Program-made: the position numbers and the translations under genes
Shown here: positions 22,008 to 33,268 of the stretch, piece by piece
Position numbering within the stretch: position 1 is the stretch's first letter
Layout of the letters: every line of letters starts with the position of its first letter
The notes under the pieces: model-generated
What the model was told of the DNA's origin: nothing
The model's input: the letters and a program-made list of their open reading frames with translations, nothing else
The model's database searches: none
Assembly (NCBI GenBank): GCA_964019415.1
Contig: OZ025869.1
Coordinates: forward strand, 8,473,214-8,537,213
Length of the DNA: 64,000 nt
Direction of reading: 5' to 3'
Origin: Ianthella basta
Taxonomy: Eukaryota > Porifera > Demospongiae > Verongiida > Ianthellidae

Positions 22008-22217
22008 ATGGTATCCATGGTCAGGAGAATCAGCATGTGGCGCTTGATAGCAGTGGATGATTACAGTAGTTATGGAGGTGACACCTGGGAATGTGACCTG
22101 TTGCTGGTGGCACACAGCCTAGAAATTGTGGTTTGTGCCAGCATCAAGAATACAATGTGCCTACAGAGCAGCGAACTGGCTTCACTACTGGCAAGCCGTG
22201 CCCAAGTAATGCGCTGA
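22008..22217 (+). other. Possible terminal exon, unrecognised
   Basis: An open frame of 69 codons contains WRLIAVDDYSSYGGDTWECD and LLLVAHSLEIVVCASI and ends with QVMR. The composition looks protein-like, and an AG acceptor precedes it near 22033. It may belong to the repeated gene family of this region. Nothing links it to a known domain. Confidence 0.25.
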
Positions 22218-23040
22218 AAGCACAGTGGCTATAATGTACAAGTATTTATAAGCATGTATATTATGATATACATGCAGCATTCCGATTAGTGGGTGTAGTC
22301 AATGTACATGCAGGTACATCTTACCTGACCTCCAGTTGGTAATTTAAACTGCTACCTTCTGCACACTCACTAGTAGAGTGGATCATTAGTTTCACAAGGT
22401 GTGTTGCCACTCAGACTTCCATAGTATTTGGTGTTTTGTTGAGTGGTGCATTGAGCACATTTCTGAGGCTTACTGCTGAGGGTGTGGTAGGCAACAAAGA
22501 GGATTGGAAAGTAGATGATAAAGGGGATGTTGGAGGAGAAGGAGGCGAAGCTAGAGGTACAGAGGGTTTGTTGTGAACCCTGAACTAAAGTAGTCTCTTG
22601 GAAAGAAGAAGGCAAGGAACGGTGTTGAGAATCGGGAGACAAAGAGATGTTTTGAGATTCAAGGGCAAAAGTGGTGTTGAGAATCAGGATGCAAAGAGAG
22701 GTGATGGAGAATCAGGGCAGAGGGGTGTTGAGAATTACTGGGTAAACTGGGTTGTTTTGATCTTGCACTGGATTGTAGCAACCTGAGCTGTACGATCCAT
22801 TGCTGATGTTGGTCTTTTCGTTGCCCCGCTTTCAGCTGAGCTGCTGAAAGCCTAAATCAGGATATATGATTACCGTTTTACCATTTATATACAGAATGAG
22901 CATGCACAATGTTTGGGTTAATGCATAGATAGTAAAAACCACAGGGATTGGCAACTCTGCAATTGCACAATATTCATGTGTGTTGCGGCAACAATATGCG
23001 TGACATCATCGCCCAATCTTTTTTTGTAGGCGTTGCATAA
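22218..23040. other. Intergenic stretch without recognised gene
   Basis: Only a short degenerate repeat at 22615-22740 (GTGTTGAGAATC with purine-rich spacers) stands out. Confidence 0.5.
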
Positions 23041-23802
23041 GTGCCTGCAGACAGTAAAAGCCACATAGTGTTTAAAATGGTGAGTGTGACCGGTGAATCA
23101 GAGGATCCTTACGTTTCATTTTTCAAAGCCCTGGAGTATGTTCAGCACGACAAAATTTATGGCTTCAGCACACAAAGGCATGAAGGTGTTCACAAAGGAG
23201 GAGAACTACTGTTGCATGCCAAGAAGAATGATGCGCTCCGTGACAAACTCACTAAACCTATCTGTGAGATGGTGGAGGGAATTCGAGCTATTGTCTGGCA
23301 ACAGACCATCAGGAGGACTGTCTGCGGGCATAAAGTGTGGCCACAGTTTCATTCTTATCATTTGGGAAGACTGAGGGAGCACTAGGATGAAATTGGAGAC
23401 ACTGTTTCTATTGAGTTTGATAGCATATTGATGCAGACAATTGCGGAGAAGATCCTACTGGATGTCGTTAACAAAGCATCAGAACAAACTGCTGGTGCCA
23501 CACGTGAGGCAAGTGAGAGGACAGTTTCAAGAACTTTCAGTCAGGCAGAGGAATGTGCAATCATGTATTGTGGAGGTTATGTTGTTCGAAGACTGCTGAA
23601 AAAGTTAGAACAGCTTGAGGGAGACAAGGCAGCATATTTTGATGAAGCTTTAAATAGCATGACCACTACTGATGTGCATGTGGATGGCTTTGTTGATGGC
23701 AATGAATTTGAGGACTACGTTAAGAAATGGACGTCAGATGCGAACAGAGGGGGGTTAAAGATATTGACAGACTCAGCAAATGATTTCTTCAAACAAATTT
23801 AA
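23041..23802 (+). pseudogene. TE-associated accessory protein relic
   Basis: One frame runs from 23041 to 23802 with a single in-frame TAG at 23383-23385, after GRLREH. The first half has an FKALEYVQHDKIYGFSTQRH segment. The second half has AEECAIMYCGGYVVRRLLKK, resembling an EE.ALRY..GYV motif I associate with transposon-encoded proteins of sponges, cnidarians and fish. The acidic end is DVHVDGFVDGNEFEDYVKKW. No catalytic motif is visible. The nonsense codon suggests a relic. Confidence 0.4.
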
Positions 23803-24057
23803 GAACTTGTTTATGTCGACATTGAAAGACAGGCGGGATATTCAAACCACAACAATCAATCAGCAATAATAACTGACAGACACCAGACAGAAGACTTACT
23901 ATACTTTTCTTTCTTCCCATTTCCACAGAATGATGGCATCCAGAGAGGCACTAGATTCTTTACCCCTTAAAACCTCTGCTTTGTGGTTGAAGTAGCTAAC
24001 AGCTGCTGCACTAGTCTACGTTTATCCACTTCTCATATATAATTATGCATACTTTTG

Positions 24058-24225
24058 TTGTGCCAAGTGCCCCGGTGAAAACTGTTACGGCCTAAGCATG
24101 TGCTATTTGTGCGTGTGTGTGTGTGTGTGTGTGTTTGTGCACGGGTGTATGCCAAGATTTCGGTGGTTTCTTATAAGGACAACGGCAAGCGCGCGTGCGC
24201 GCGCGTGTGTGTGTGTGTGTGTGCA
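24058..24225. repeat. Repeat block A plus TG/CG tract, LINE-free locus
   Basis: Paralogue of 5816-6011. Here the block A end ACGGCAAG runs through GCGCGCGTGCGCG and a short TG tract straight into block B (GCAGAGGTGCCGCTG), with no LINE between. Confidence 0.85.
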
Positions 24226-24243
24226 GAGGTGCCGCTGTGGCAC

Positions 24244-24311
24244 GCCCAGCACACCTGATGATGGCCTGGTATTGGCTGAACAGGCCTGAGGCCTGTCGTG
24301 TGCATTGGAGT
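24244..24311 (+). ncRNA. Type I hammerhead motif, degenerate (locus 2, first)
   Basis: CTGATGA is at 24255-24261, stem I GCACAC/GTGTGC, stem III CAGGCC/GGCCTG and cleavage triplet GTC. It has the same missing A (CTGAAC) as the copy at 8528-8596. Confidence 0.6.
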
Positions 24312-24710
24312 GCAGTGCACATAGCTGAGACTGAACACATGCACTTGCTGAGCATGCCTATACAGGGTCTAGTAGCATTTAGGGAAGTAGGCCCCTCCCT
24401 CTCCACTAGCACCTAGTGAATATAATCCCGTGGTACTCAGCGATATCTCGGCATTTCCCATGGTGCAGCATCTGTGCAGTGCTACACTGACCCACGATGT
24501 GTCCTAGTGCCTATTGGCATGGTCCATGCTGATAATGTGTAGCATTAAATATACCCTCTCTTTATGGCTTTATAGAACGGTGTGCCATTTGAGTTGGTAG
24601 CTATGCAGGTGCCTTATGTGCTGGGCATGTGCGCCTTTCAAGCTATACAAGGGTACTGGCCGTCTTCACTGTACAGCATGCAGCTTAAGCGCCAATCGGT
24701 AACAGCACAT

Positions 24711-24782
24711 GACTCCCAGCACACCTGATGATGGCCTGGTATTGGCCGAAACAGGCAAAGACCTGTTGTGTGCATTGGAGTC
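24711..24782 (+). ncRNA. Type I hammerhead motif, intact core (locus 2, second)
   Basis: Same fold as 9001-9072, with outer stem GACTCC/GGAGTC, core CTGATGA at 24725-24731 and GAAA in place. One change (G to A next to the stem III loop) removes the loop-closing pair and leaves CAGG/CCTG. Confidence 0.75.
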
Positions 24783-24937
24783 ATCACCAGCGCTGCCAGC
24801 TGTATAGGGTGCTCCCCTTTCATTCTGAGGAAGAGGAGCAATTAAAATGCAAGTGTTCGTGGGGGGTGTACTATGTATGTGTGGGGGTGTACTGACCAGG
24901 AAGAGAGTCGTAGTGCTGGCCGGGTCGACCAAAGCTG

Positions 24938-25170
24938 GTCAGTGAGTGTTTAGGTGCAGCGCCAGGTGCTGCAGCAGCTGCCCCTCCCGAAGTGGCTGGA
25001 AATGATCTCCATAGGACTTGTGGGTCTTATAGTCGCCTAGCAGGATGTAGGCCTGCCTACCATCATCGGTTATGTGCAGGCAGTTGGCCTGCACAGGGTC
25101 CACAGCAGGTTGGGGCAAGGTGTCATGGATCCGGTAGTGCAGGGTCTGAAACTCTTTCGAGCGGCCGGGG
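24938..25170 (-). pseudogene. Possible tyrosine-recombinase-like exon
   Basis: The minus strand encodes FQTLHYRIHDTLPQP, VQANCLHITDDGRQAYI, LLGDYKTHKSYG and EGQLLQHLALHL before a stop near 24941. The D-K-T-...-YG run after a beta-strand-like YILLGDYKT resembles the region around the catalytic Lys of tyrosine recombinases in Crypton-type elements. The frame has no ATG of its own and would be an internal or last exon. The assignment is weak, as no Arg-His-Tyr set is visible. Confidence 0.3.
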
Positions 25171-25303
25171 GGAAGGGCAGTGTAGAACAGGAGAAGGAAT
25201 CACTGTGACTCCATGGCCTTCCTCCTACTCCCAGTTGCATCACTAAATGCTCTTTGTTGCTGCTTCACAGCCTGAAGAATGTCATCCCTGGTACAGGTGG
25301 TAC

Positions 25304-25486
25304 TTAAGCTTGGTCCATATCTTCTACTTCCTGTTGCAGGGGAATGTCTGGTGCCGCCGGCTGCCCTGGCCAGGGGGTGCAGGCCCAGGTAAGGGTGATA
25401 GAGCCGTCTGCGTGCTCTGCTACCGCAAGGTGCAGCTGCCCTTGGCTTGTGTCAAATACAATGCGCACTCTGCAGGGCAGTAGCAT
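25304..25486 (-). pseudogene. Recurrent terminal exon C, copy 3
   Basis: Matches the exons at 3466 and 9424 with RVRIVFDTSQGQLHLAV and TWACTPWPGQP, and has the same acceptor. The flanking sequence up to CTGGGTGCTGGAATG at 25617 also matches the 9424 locus. The region downstream of the stop differs from the other two. Confidence 0.45.
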
Positions 25487-25621
25487 AGGAGATCAGTTAG
25501 GGGCCTATTTCAGGGCCTGCAGTGCGTACAGCTTACTCTCTAGCTGCCATTATCTCGAACTGGCCTGCATAATTGTTTACTTTCCTCCTATCTACCACTA
25601 GGCTGGGTGCTGGAATGTAGT

Positions 25622-26040
25622 TGTGTGTGTGTGTGCGTGCGTGTGTGTGCGTGTGTGTGTGTGTGTGTTTGCGTGTGTGTACATACACAGCTACATAAAA
25701 TGCTACAGTCTACCATGGGTAAAGAGTCAACTGGTTGACTGTGCTAACATGTACTTGTTGTGCGGCAAGAGCCGCTGTGTATGGGTTGGTTCATTGTGGA
25801 ACTGTGTCCCAAAGGCCAGAGGTCACCTGTGTGGGTGGGCGGCGCAGTCACACTGCAGTGTCAGGCGTGTAGTGCACCTGCCTTTTCTGTCCATTGTGAT
25901 TGTGCTCTTTCTAGGTGTTACATGTGAACATGATTTGCATATGCAGATGCACATAGGGCTGTGTGTGTGTGTGTGTGTGTGTGTGTCCGTGTGTGTGTGT
26001 GATGTGTGGTGTGTGTGTGGTGTGTGTGGTGTGTGTGGGG
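25622..26040. repeat. TG-rich microsatellite tracts
   Basis: TG/CG alternation at 25622-25680 and interrupted TG tracts at 25961-26040, with unique sequence between. The long frame across them has no recognisable domain. Confidence 0.85.
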
Positions 26041-27129
26041 CAGCCTTCTCTCGGAGTGAATGCTGTAGCAGGCCCAGCCGGTGTGCAGACACCAGTCGTG
26101 CAGCCGATAGAGATGTCAGTGTGTATCATGGGTGCTGTGCAGTCTTATTACTAGCCCTACGTATAGATGGATGTGGCTGTGCTTGTATGCATGGGCGTGG
26201 ATCTGCCTGTGCAGGTGTACGTGCTGCATGGGTATATGCTTGGGAAGGCTTCTCTGTGTCGGGGGACTGGTGTGTGGGTGCCACCTTGTTGCAGTGGCCC
26301 AGCTTAATGAGATGCATGACCCCTGTGATTGTTTATTTGTGTAGGGCAGCAAGGTCACAGCCAGCGGGGTTTGTTGTTGCTCTACCTCTGGGACACCTTG
26401 TGGTGGTGGGCTCTGGAATTAGCAGCAATGTAATAGATAGGCACCTCAGCTGGAGCCCCATTGCCAAGTAGCAGGTACATTCTATGCATGTGCTCAGGTT
26501 GCATGCGCATATACTGGCATCTACTGGAAGCCATGCATGTAGGTGCACGCATGGCCTAAACAGTACACGGCTCTTCTATAGGCAATGTGAGTTAGACGCA
26601 GCTCCTATCTGGCCCTTGATTTAGGCTGACCAAGAGAAGCCCGGCATAACTAGTGCACATGCACCTTGCCATGGTTAACACAGCCATGTGAGGCTGCCAA
26701 CTGTGACTGTTGTGCTTGCTTACGTATGTATGCATAGGAGCTGGAATATAGATGAGCATATGCTAGCTGGTGTATGCATATGGACATTGTGTGCTGGCAT
26801 ATGCAGGTGATGTGGATGCATATGATGGGTGGGTGGTGTGTGCGCAGAATTTGAGACAATGTATGTAGATGGTTTTGCCTAGCTGAGGTGTATGTAGGGC
26901 CATAAGATTGTGTTAACCCAAGTTAATTAACAGGCTGTAACATGTTGGCTCCATATTACAGCCTGTTCCCCATATAGGCTCCTCAATGACTGGCAAACCA
27001 GCCAGGGCACCCAAGGCAAATACAGTATCCCCCATTAGTTGGGTTCTTGGCCACCTAGGGTTCAAGCAACACATGCAGAGAAACATGACAATGCACCCCA
27101 ATACACAGGGATCTTCTTGAGTCAGAAGA
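26041..27129. other. Intergenic stretch without recognised gene
   Basis: Low-complexity GT/CA-rich sequence with many short ATGCAT-type palindromes. I see no supportable gene. Confidence 0.5.
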
Positions 27130-27354
27130 ATACAAGGAGTACGTAGAATGGAAAGAATAAGGAGTGAACACATTAGACAGCATCTTGGGCAGGAAAGTGT
27201 ATTAGATGTGATAAAGAGAAGGCAGGAAAATTGGAAGGGCAAGTTGAATGGGATGAACAGCGACAGAGCGACAAAGAAGGTGTATGTAGGAGAGATGGAA
27301 GGGAGAAGGCCGAGAAGTAGACCAAGGATGAGATGGAGTGATAATTTTAAGTGA
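27130..27354 (+). pseudogene. LINE RT C-terminal tail (second LINE family)
   Basis: The frame ends with RIRSEHIRQHLGQESVLDVI, KRRQENWKGKLNGM and EGRRPRSRPRMRWSDN before a TGA. This is the conserved end of many non-LTR polyproteins (rRR..W.GH..RM...EG.R.RGRPR.RW). It is 5'-truncated, as LINE copies usually are. The following 27355-27475 would be the 3' UTR and ends in TGATTGAGTGATTGATTG, a short tandem tail. Confidence 0.7.
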
Positions 27355-27550
27355 TATATGTACTGGTATGTAATGTTCAGAGTGATATAATATATGTTGC
27401 CTTAAGACAGCTTGTTTTAGAGATGACCTCCAGAAACTGGAGATATGTATCCTTCATTGATTGAGTGATTGATTGCTTAGTTTGGACTTAACCATTGTAC
27501 GCAAGCGAGTGGTGATGCAAGAGCTATCAGGCGTTGCAACATGAGCATGC

Positions 27551-27976
27551 ATGACATGTGCGTTATATGTGCGAGAAAGGGAGTACAATGGCACGAGACT
27601 GGTCATTGTGCAAATGATGCCACGTGCCCTTCAAGCAACTGTACTTAGCAAGATACAGGTGAAGATGTCTTCACATCCCCAGAATTCCACTGATTCCTAC
27701 AGATATGCCATTCAGTTTAAGCGCCTGCAGTTTCCTGTACATACATGCTACTCTATGTCAATTAATAAATCCCAGGGGACAGTCTATGAAAGTAGTGGGA
27801 CTGAACTTATCACAACCATGCTTCTCACATGGTCAGTTCTATGTGGGTTGTTAGCGAGTAGGCCAACCAAACAGCCTTTACATACATGTACCTCAGGGCA
27901 AAACCAAAAATGCTGTATATCCTACAGCACTACAATGACACTCATAATCAACTGTAATCCCTTACTGTTAAGTTGA
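27551..27976 (+). pseudogene. Helitron helicase C-terminal relic
   Basis: The frame includes NGTRLVIVQM and FKRLQFPVHTCYSMSINKSQG, which matches the last helicase motifs of Pif1-like Helitron Rep-Hel proteins (Q.PV...aMTINKsQGq). In another frame the next bases read HGQFYVGC, then RVGQPNSLYIHVPQGKTKN, the expected end (hGQlYVA.SRV...). So at least one frameshift and one stop are present. No replication-initiator domain or Helitron 3' hairpin was identified nearby. Confidence 0.65.
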
Positions 27977-28680
27977 AAGTTAATCTGTTATGGGAGGCCC
28001 ACTGCAAGTCAGCCTTGTCTTTAGAGCATGTGACATCAGGCCATGAAGGAACTAACTCAACAAGGTAGGTTTGTTTTCCTAGATGTGGAGATAACCCAAA
28101 AACAATACAGATGATCCACATTTACTATAGTAACCACGTTTGCAACAACATTATTGTTGTCTGGTAGTCTGATGCTGTCATTCGCTGAGACTGGGATAAC
28201 AATGCTATGATATGCTTTTTAATGTTAGCCCAATTGATGGAATACTGCCCATTGTGAACTCTATTTTATTGTTTTCACTTTTAGGTATTTGTATGGCTTC
28301 ATGTTCGTATATATATATATATGTATTTCTGTCATTGCAAATGGCGGCCCTCATGTCGTTCTTTACAGAACTTTAAATCATCTATAGTGGTCTTTTGCTG
28401 TCTTTGAATTGAACAAAATGTGGTCATGAACATGTGTTAACAGAGTGATACTAATAAAAAGCCTAAGGAACATCTCTTCTACGAGATACAGCTTCAATTA
28501 TCACCGACGACATTGTAAAATGGCCGCGCGCTCGATGCTCTCTGTTTGCTAGGCTCAAAATCAACTTTCTTTTATTTCGCCGTGTATCCAAAGAACGCAA
28601 AGTGTTTAAGTAATATTATTGTAGTAGAAAGCTTACCTAACTGTTCTCCTGCGAGCTACAGCACCAAATACAACAGAAAT
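27977..28680. other. Intergenic stretch without recognised gene
   Basis: Contains an (AT)n tract at 28306-28322 and otherwise unique AT-rich sequence. Confidence 0.5.
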
Positions 28681-28772
28681 CTAATGACCCGTTGGCCAAT
28701 AATGACAGACCAGCGAATCATGGCATATATAGCTAGCCATGATTCGCTCATAGGGTCGTCATTGGGTAGCCT
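28681..28772. repeat. Short inverted repeat
   Basis: AGCGAATCATGGC faces GCCATGATTCGCT across CATATATAGCTA, with further weaker pairing outward (TAATGACCCGTTGGCCAATA against TACCCAATGACGACC). Possibly the remains of a MITE. Confidence 0.55.
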
Positions 28773-29135
28773 TTCAGCCAGCACACTCCTCCAGGCATAA
28801 AGTAACAATTACATTCTCATTCAGAATGTCATATAGAACAAAATCAGCTAGCAAAACATTTGACAGTTTGGTAGGGGTGCTTTCACTGGATGACTGGTTG
28901 CTCTGGAGACTTGAAACTCTCGCAAACCCAACAGTCTAGTGTATCTTGATGTATCTTTCAGGCCAATAACAATGCTGTACCCCCAACTATCTGATTTACT
29001 GAACATACATGGGGAAATTGCTAGCAAGTAGTTAGAGTTTTGGGGCGCCCCGGTGCCCCATGAGTTTTTTTAACTCGAAATACTTGTCCTTAAGTGAGAT
29101 TCATCTTATACGTGTGTACTTCTTCCTATATACCC

Positions 29136-29310
29136 CTACAGCTTGTCTACACCTACACTCCCTATGGGACTGACGTCTCCAACACCTACACTCCCTGCTA
29201 TACCAACATCTCCAACATCTACACTCCCTGTCGCACCAACATCTCCAACAGCTACACTCACTGCCACACTGATGTCTGCAACACCTTCACTCCCTGTTGT
29301 ACATTACCTC
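29136..29310. repeat. 30-33-bp minisatellite
   Basis: Five units of the type CTACACTCCCTG(Y)...CCAACATCTCCAACA. The plus-strand frame reads YTPC.TNISN repeats. No flanking gene supports coding. Confidence 0.75.
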
Positions 29311-29351
29311 TTCTGATTTTCTTATTGCATTGGTTGAATTGGTTGAAATAT

Positions 29352-29731
29352 TTTATTTCCTTGAAGGCTAATTGAAGTGTACACAGCATTTGCCTCAGGG
29401 CTGCGAAAAGAGATTGCCGATGGTTTCCATGCTGAAGATAGTGTGGTGCGAGTGATTGTGGCGACAGTGGCTTTTGGCATGGGAATTGACTGCATGGGAG
29501 TTCGGCAAGTTATTCATGTGACCTGCCCCGAAACTCCAGAAGCTATGCCCAAGAAACTGGTAGATGTGGACGGGATGGTCAATATTCTGAAGCAACTCTG
29601 TTTGGGAAGTTGGCCCCTACCACAGGTCCAGCCATGCAGAAGTATTGTGGGGATCAGCACTGTCACCGAAGTACACTCTTTAATGACTTCATTGACTTCG
29701 ATGCAGTAGAAGCTGCAATCAGCCGAAAATG
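29352..29731 (+). pseudogene. RecQ-like helicase C-terminal core, fragment A
   Basis: The frame encodes VRVIVATVAFGMGIDCMGVR and QVIHV, helicase motif V of RecQ enzymes. After a 1-nt loss near 29545 the next frame gives QETGRCGRDGQYSEATLF (motif VI with its arginine finger), a Cys/His pair (YCGDQHCHRS) and a stop near 29731. RecQ enzymes unwind DNA 3' to 5'. RecQ genes of this type are multicopy in several marine invertebrates and often sit in mobile DNA. No ATPase half lies upstream. Confidence 0.7.
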
Positions 29732-30119
29732 ATGTTGTGATGTGTGCAGCAGGTTATGTGATTGTGACCCTACGAACCTATCTAGAGACAGTACTACATT
29801 TCTGTATTAGTTGTGAATCTGTTCAATGAACTTAAGTATAATGTGTGTCAACAATGCATGACACAATTAGATAAATGCATAATGCATGCTTTCGCAGGCA
29901 TGCATATACGTGCACACAGCCAGTTTTCTCTGTCGTGCATGTTCAGCTAAAATGGCATTGATTTGGACTTGCAGCCATTGCTCATATGACTTTGCATTGT
30001 ACCGATAGGTACAATTGTGGGAAAGGTACCATGCTTCTTGTGTGATTGGTACAGTTTCATAAGGAAACTCATCATCCGGTCTTTGGAGATGTCCACTAAT
30101 TGTCACTACATAGTAAAGA

Positions 30120-31100
30120 TTCCAGAGCAGTTTAATATCACTTACGCAGTCAGCAAGAAATCGGCAGAAGGTGCAAAGTCTTTTACAACACCTTTAGTAC
30201 AAGAGTTGATGGCAGGCGGCAGGAATACTGCAAAGACAATAGTATATTGTCGTTCATATCCTGAGATCGTTGATGTTTTCCAAGATTTGGTATCAACTTG
30301 GAGATTTTCTGATAGTCAAGGATGAAAATGGCAAAGTAATTGGAAGATTTGTCGAGAAGTACGATGCGTGTACAGAACCCAACATAAGGTCTAAAATTGT
30401 CAGTAGATTTACCTTTCCAGATGGACTCCCTAGGGTGGTAGTGGCTACAACTGCCTCTTTGGAATGGGAGTTGATAGTCCAAATGTACGCCATGTAATTC
30501 ACTGGGGATCTCCTAATAGCATAGCTATGTATGTGCAAGAGGTCAGCCGATGTGGAAGAGATAAAAAGCAGATCAACTGCCATGTTGTACGTAGGCAGTT
30601 ACTACCGGAATGTGGACGAGGACATGATAAACTACTGTCAACAGAATGACACATGTCGACGAGAGCTGCTGATGAGGCCATTTGTGGAGCAGCAGGCAAC
30701 ATATTCCAAGCCAGTAACAATGCATCTGTGTTGTGATCTCTGTGTACGGCAATGTCATTGTACGACATGCAGTGCCAATATGGCCCAGGGTGCTGTTCAA
30801 CGAGTGTCGCCAATTGCAAAGTCAGTGGTTTGCAGGCCTGCCTTGGATAAGCACAATCTTTGCAGGCTGCATAAGGAACTGCTTCAGTATTGGGCCTCTA
30901 AAGTAAGCCAGTGCACTATTGCTGCGCAGCTGAGCACTATCAAGCTACTTACAGGCATAACAGATCACATGCTTGCCCTAATTGCTGAACAGCACAATTG
31001 GCTCTTTTCAAATAATGATGTGATCAAACTTTGTCCATCTTTATCACGTGCTGACACTGTTAACATTAGTGACATTATTGACACATACTATATTTTGTGA
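30120..31100 (+). pseudogene. RecQ-like helicase C-terminal half, fragment B
   Basis: Motif IV region (TAKTIVYCRSYPEIVDVFQD), KIVSRFTFPDGLPRVVVATT, a frame change with two extra bases near 30455, then MGVDSPNVRHVIHWGSPNS (motif V) and YVQEVSRCGRD (motif VI). Another frame change near 30570 leads to YYRNVDEDMINYCQ and a Cys/His cluster (LCCDLCVRQCHCTTC) typical of the RecQ zinc subdomain. The frame then stays open to 31100. It differs from fragment A and is not its continuation, so two separate RecQ relics are in tandem. Confidence 0.7.
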
Positions 31101-31983
31101 TAATCATACTTGTCATGCTTGCCTGTAATACATCATTTAGTTTCAGAGTATTTTCATTTGACACAGATAGTGCATTGTTGAGCTGGCTGCTGAACCTATA
31201 ACCATTTTTTAATCAATTATAATGAAATTCCTTATGGCAATAAGGTGGATAGAAGAGGTGTAGAGGAGTTCTGCATGCACCATTCAAACCATCCTCCCAA
31301 CACAGACCAGACGATTAATCTCGAATCTCCTATTCGAATTAAGCAAGATCGCAGTAGCATGCTCAGCCCACATCTTCCAAGCAAGATGTAGTACCGATTG
31401 GAACCCAAACACACCTCTAATCCATCCTTTCACATCAGCGTCCACTTAACAGTCATTTATTTCTGTCACCAAACTATTTGTTAATTAACTCATATCTTAT
31501 TTCATAAGCTATTCATCTCTACCTTGTATTTACTCACCAGCTTGCCAGGCATCCCTTCCCAGCTGAATGCTGGTCTGGGTATATGCATGCGTCCGGGTTT
31601 TTCCATGCCCCATGTGTATGTGTATGCATGGTGTATGTTTCAGTCATAATTATGACGTTTTCAACAAAAAATGCATGGATGGCTACCAATGATGTTAGCT
31701 AAACTGGCAGCAGTTAGTACTTACAAGAACGGGAGGTGAGGTGCTGCCTGTACTCACGTTGGGGAGTTCCAGAAGTCACCATTTCGCACTTGGAGCCGTT
31801 CCAGGGAGTGCTGAAGCACAGCGTCTACAACAAAGCATTGCTTCCCTTGCACAGAACTGGCACTTCTGGATGAATGTGACAAAAATAGTATAGACCTCTA
31901 TAATTACACTCTGGTATGGATTGCAAACAGTATAGTGCATGTGTGCTCACTGCATTACTGGGCATGTGAGAGTCGGACATCAT
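31101..31983. other. Intergenic stretch without recognised gene
   Basis: No protein motif or RNA gene was recognised on either strand. The short minus-strand frame at 31232-31414 has no domain signal. Confidence 0.5.
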
Positions 31984-32220
31984 TCATTCATAAAGTAGGG
32001 GCTGGTGAGCTCCCATCTCATGCAGAGTCTCAGGGAGGAGGTTACTCAGCTCAACGAGCCTGCCTTCCTTGATCACCTTAACAAGGTGTCCTGGGATTGG
32101 TGGCAGTCCAGATGCTGGTAACACTAAGTCTAGCTGACTCTCAGCCTTCGTTCCTGCCTCCCCCCTAGTCTCATCTGCGGTTTGGGAGAAGCCTTCTGCC
32201 CCGTCCAGGCCCTGCCCCAC
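31984..32220 (-). pseudogene. Gag-like / retroelement accessory exon
   Basis: The frame contains GLPPIPGHLVKVIKEGRLVE followed by LSNLLPE. LPPIP..LV..I..GE.VE...LLP is a short motif I know from retroelement-associated proteins of sponges, cnidarians and fish, usually just upstream of a recombinase or RT. The exon is preceded on the minus strand by other open stretches (32384-32712) rich in Ala, Gly and Ser, without domains. No polymerase or integrase follows. Confidence 0.35.
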
Positions 32221-33063
32221 TGGTGCTGGGGGTTTGCTGTGCCAGAACTGCTGGGGTGGTAATAAAGAGACTGATTGCTGCTCTCCGCAGCTACAATGCC
32301 TACATCCACCGGGACAGCCAAAGATTAAGAAGGCAGAGGTAGAAGAGGAAGTACCCCGCTTCCTGAGCTTGAGTCACCCTGATTCAAAAATGCGGGGACT
32401 TCAGCTGCTGCTCCCGAGAGGGTGCCCACATTGCCTGCATGCGACAAATATGGGACAGCACTGACATAGCACAGGGCCTTTCATCCCCGGTGGCACCTAG
32501 GCCATATAAACTGTCAGCGCAAGCCCCTCTACTGCCCTTGTAGCTGCAGCAGTGGCTGGGGAAACCTGCTGGGCTGCTTGTACCTGACTGGGCCACCTTC
32601 TGCTTGTCCCGCTGGGGATTGTTTCTACACTGCACCTGGGTCCTTCTCCCACTAAGGAGATGTATGTACCAGCTGTCTGCTTTGCTGTGGGTTCAGGACG
32701 GCCCGCTCGCATGCAATTGACAAATCTAGGGCATAGCTACATATGTACGTACCTCAAGGCTCTGGGTCTTCTAGGCTCTGGGTCTTCTACTAGGTCTTCT
32801 GTTACTTCATTCACAGACTCAACCTCACAAGCTGAGTTAACCAAGCCACTGTTTCAGCTATTGTGCTTCATCCTAATCTGGCAAACTGCGTTCAAGATCT
32901 TGACTGCTGCAATTTGTGCGTTACTTTGTTTCCTGAAGTATTTTCCCTCACTCTGGGCACTGCTGTACAGTCTGCTATTGTCATAGCTTTGTCAAAGTTC
33001 ATTCTACTGACTAAAGCAAGTCTGTGAAAAGCCATCCTTCTAGGAAAAGATGTGTTTACGGAG
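32221..33063. other. Intergenic stretch without recognised gene
   Basis: Holds overlapping frames of biased composition only. The left flank of the Tc1 element ends in CGGAGTA. Confidence 0.5.
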
Positions 33064-33077
33064 TACTGTACGCATCA

Positions 33078-33205
33078 TAAAAAAGGTAACGGTAACCGAA
33101 AATCGCTAGTAGAAGGGCTAACGATTATCCGATAACCGTCAACTGTTAACCGTTCACTGTTAACGGTTAACCGTCAGCAGTTAATGGTTAACGGTTACCC
33201 CAGCG
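33078..33205. promoter_or_regulatory. Left subterminal GTTAACGG array
   Basis: At least eight overlapping copies of GGTAACGG, TAACCGTT, GTTAACCG or GTTAACGG in both orientations. Their placement inside the TIR of an active-looking Tc1 element suggests transposase or BEN-protein binding sites. The array lies directly upstream of the transposase start. Confidence 0.6.
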
Positions 33206-33268
33206 ATTCGCTAATATAGATCGAATGTACGACTTGAGGTGTGATCCGTTCGGAGATTTCAGTAGAAG

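Larger units (their letters stand above)
24226..24790. repeat. Repeat block B, second copy
   Basis: Paralogue of 8503-9080, including both hammerhead motifs and the GTGTCCTAGTGCCTATTGGC tail at 24476-24560. The two loci diverge right after TCATCACCAGCG. Confidence 0.85.

Noticed and set aside
31230..31440. Block that at first sight looked like a reverse-strand 5S rRNA or tRNA-like gene
   Set aside because: Neither the internal control boxes nor a cloverleaf could be found.
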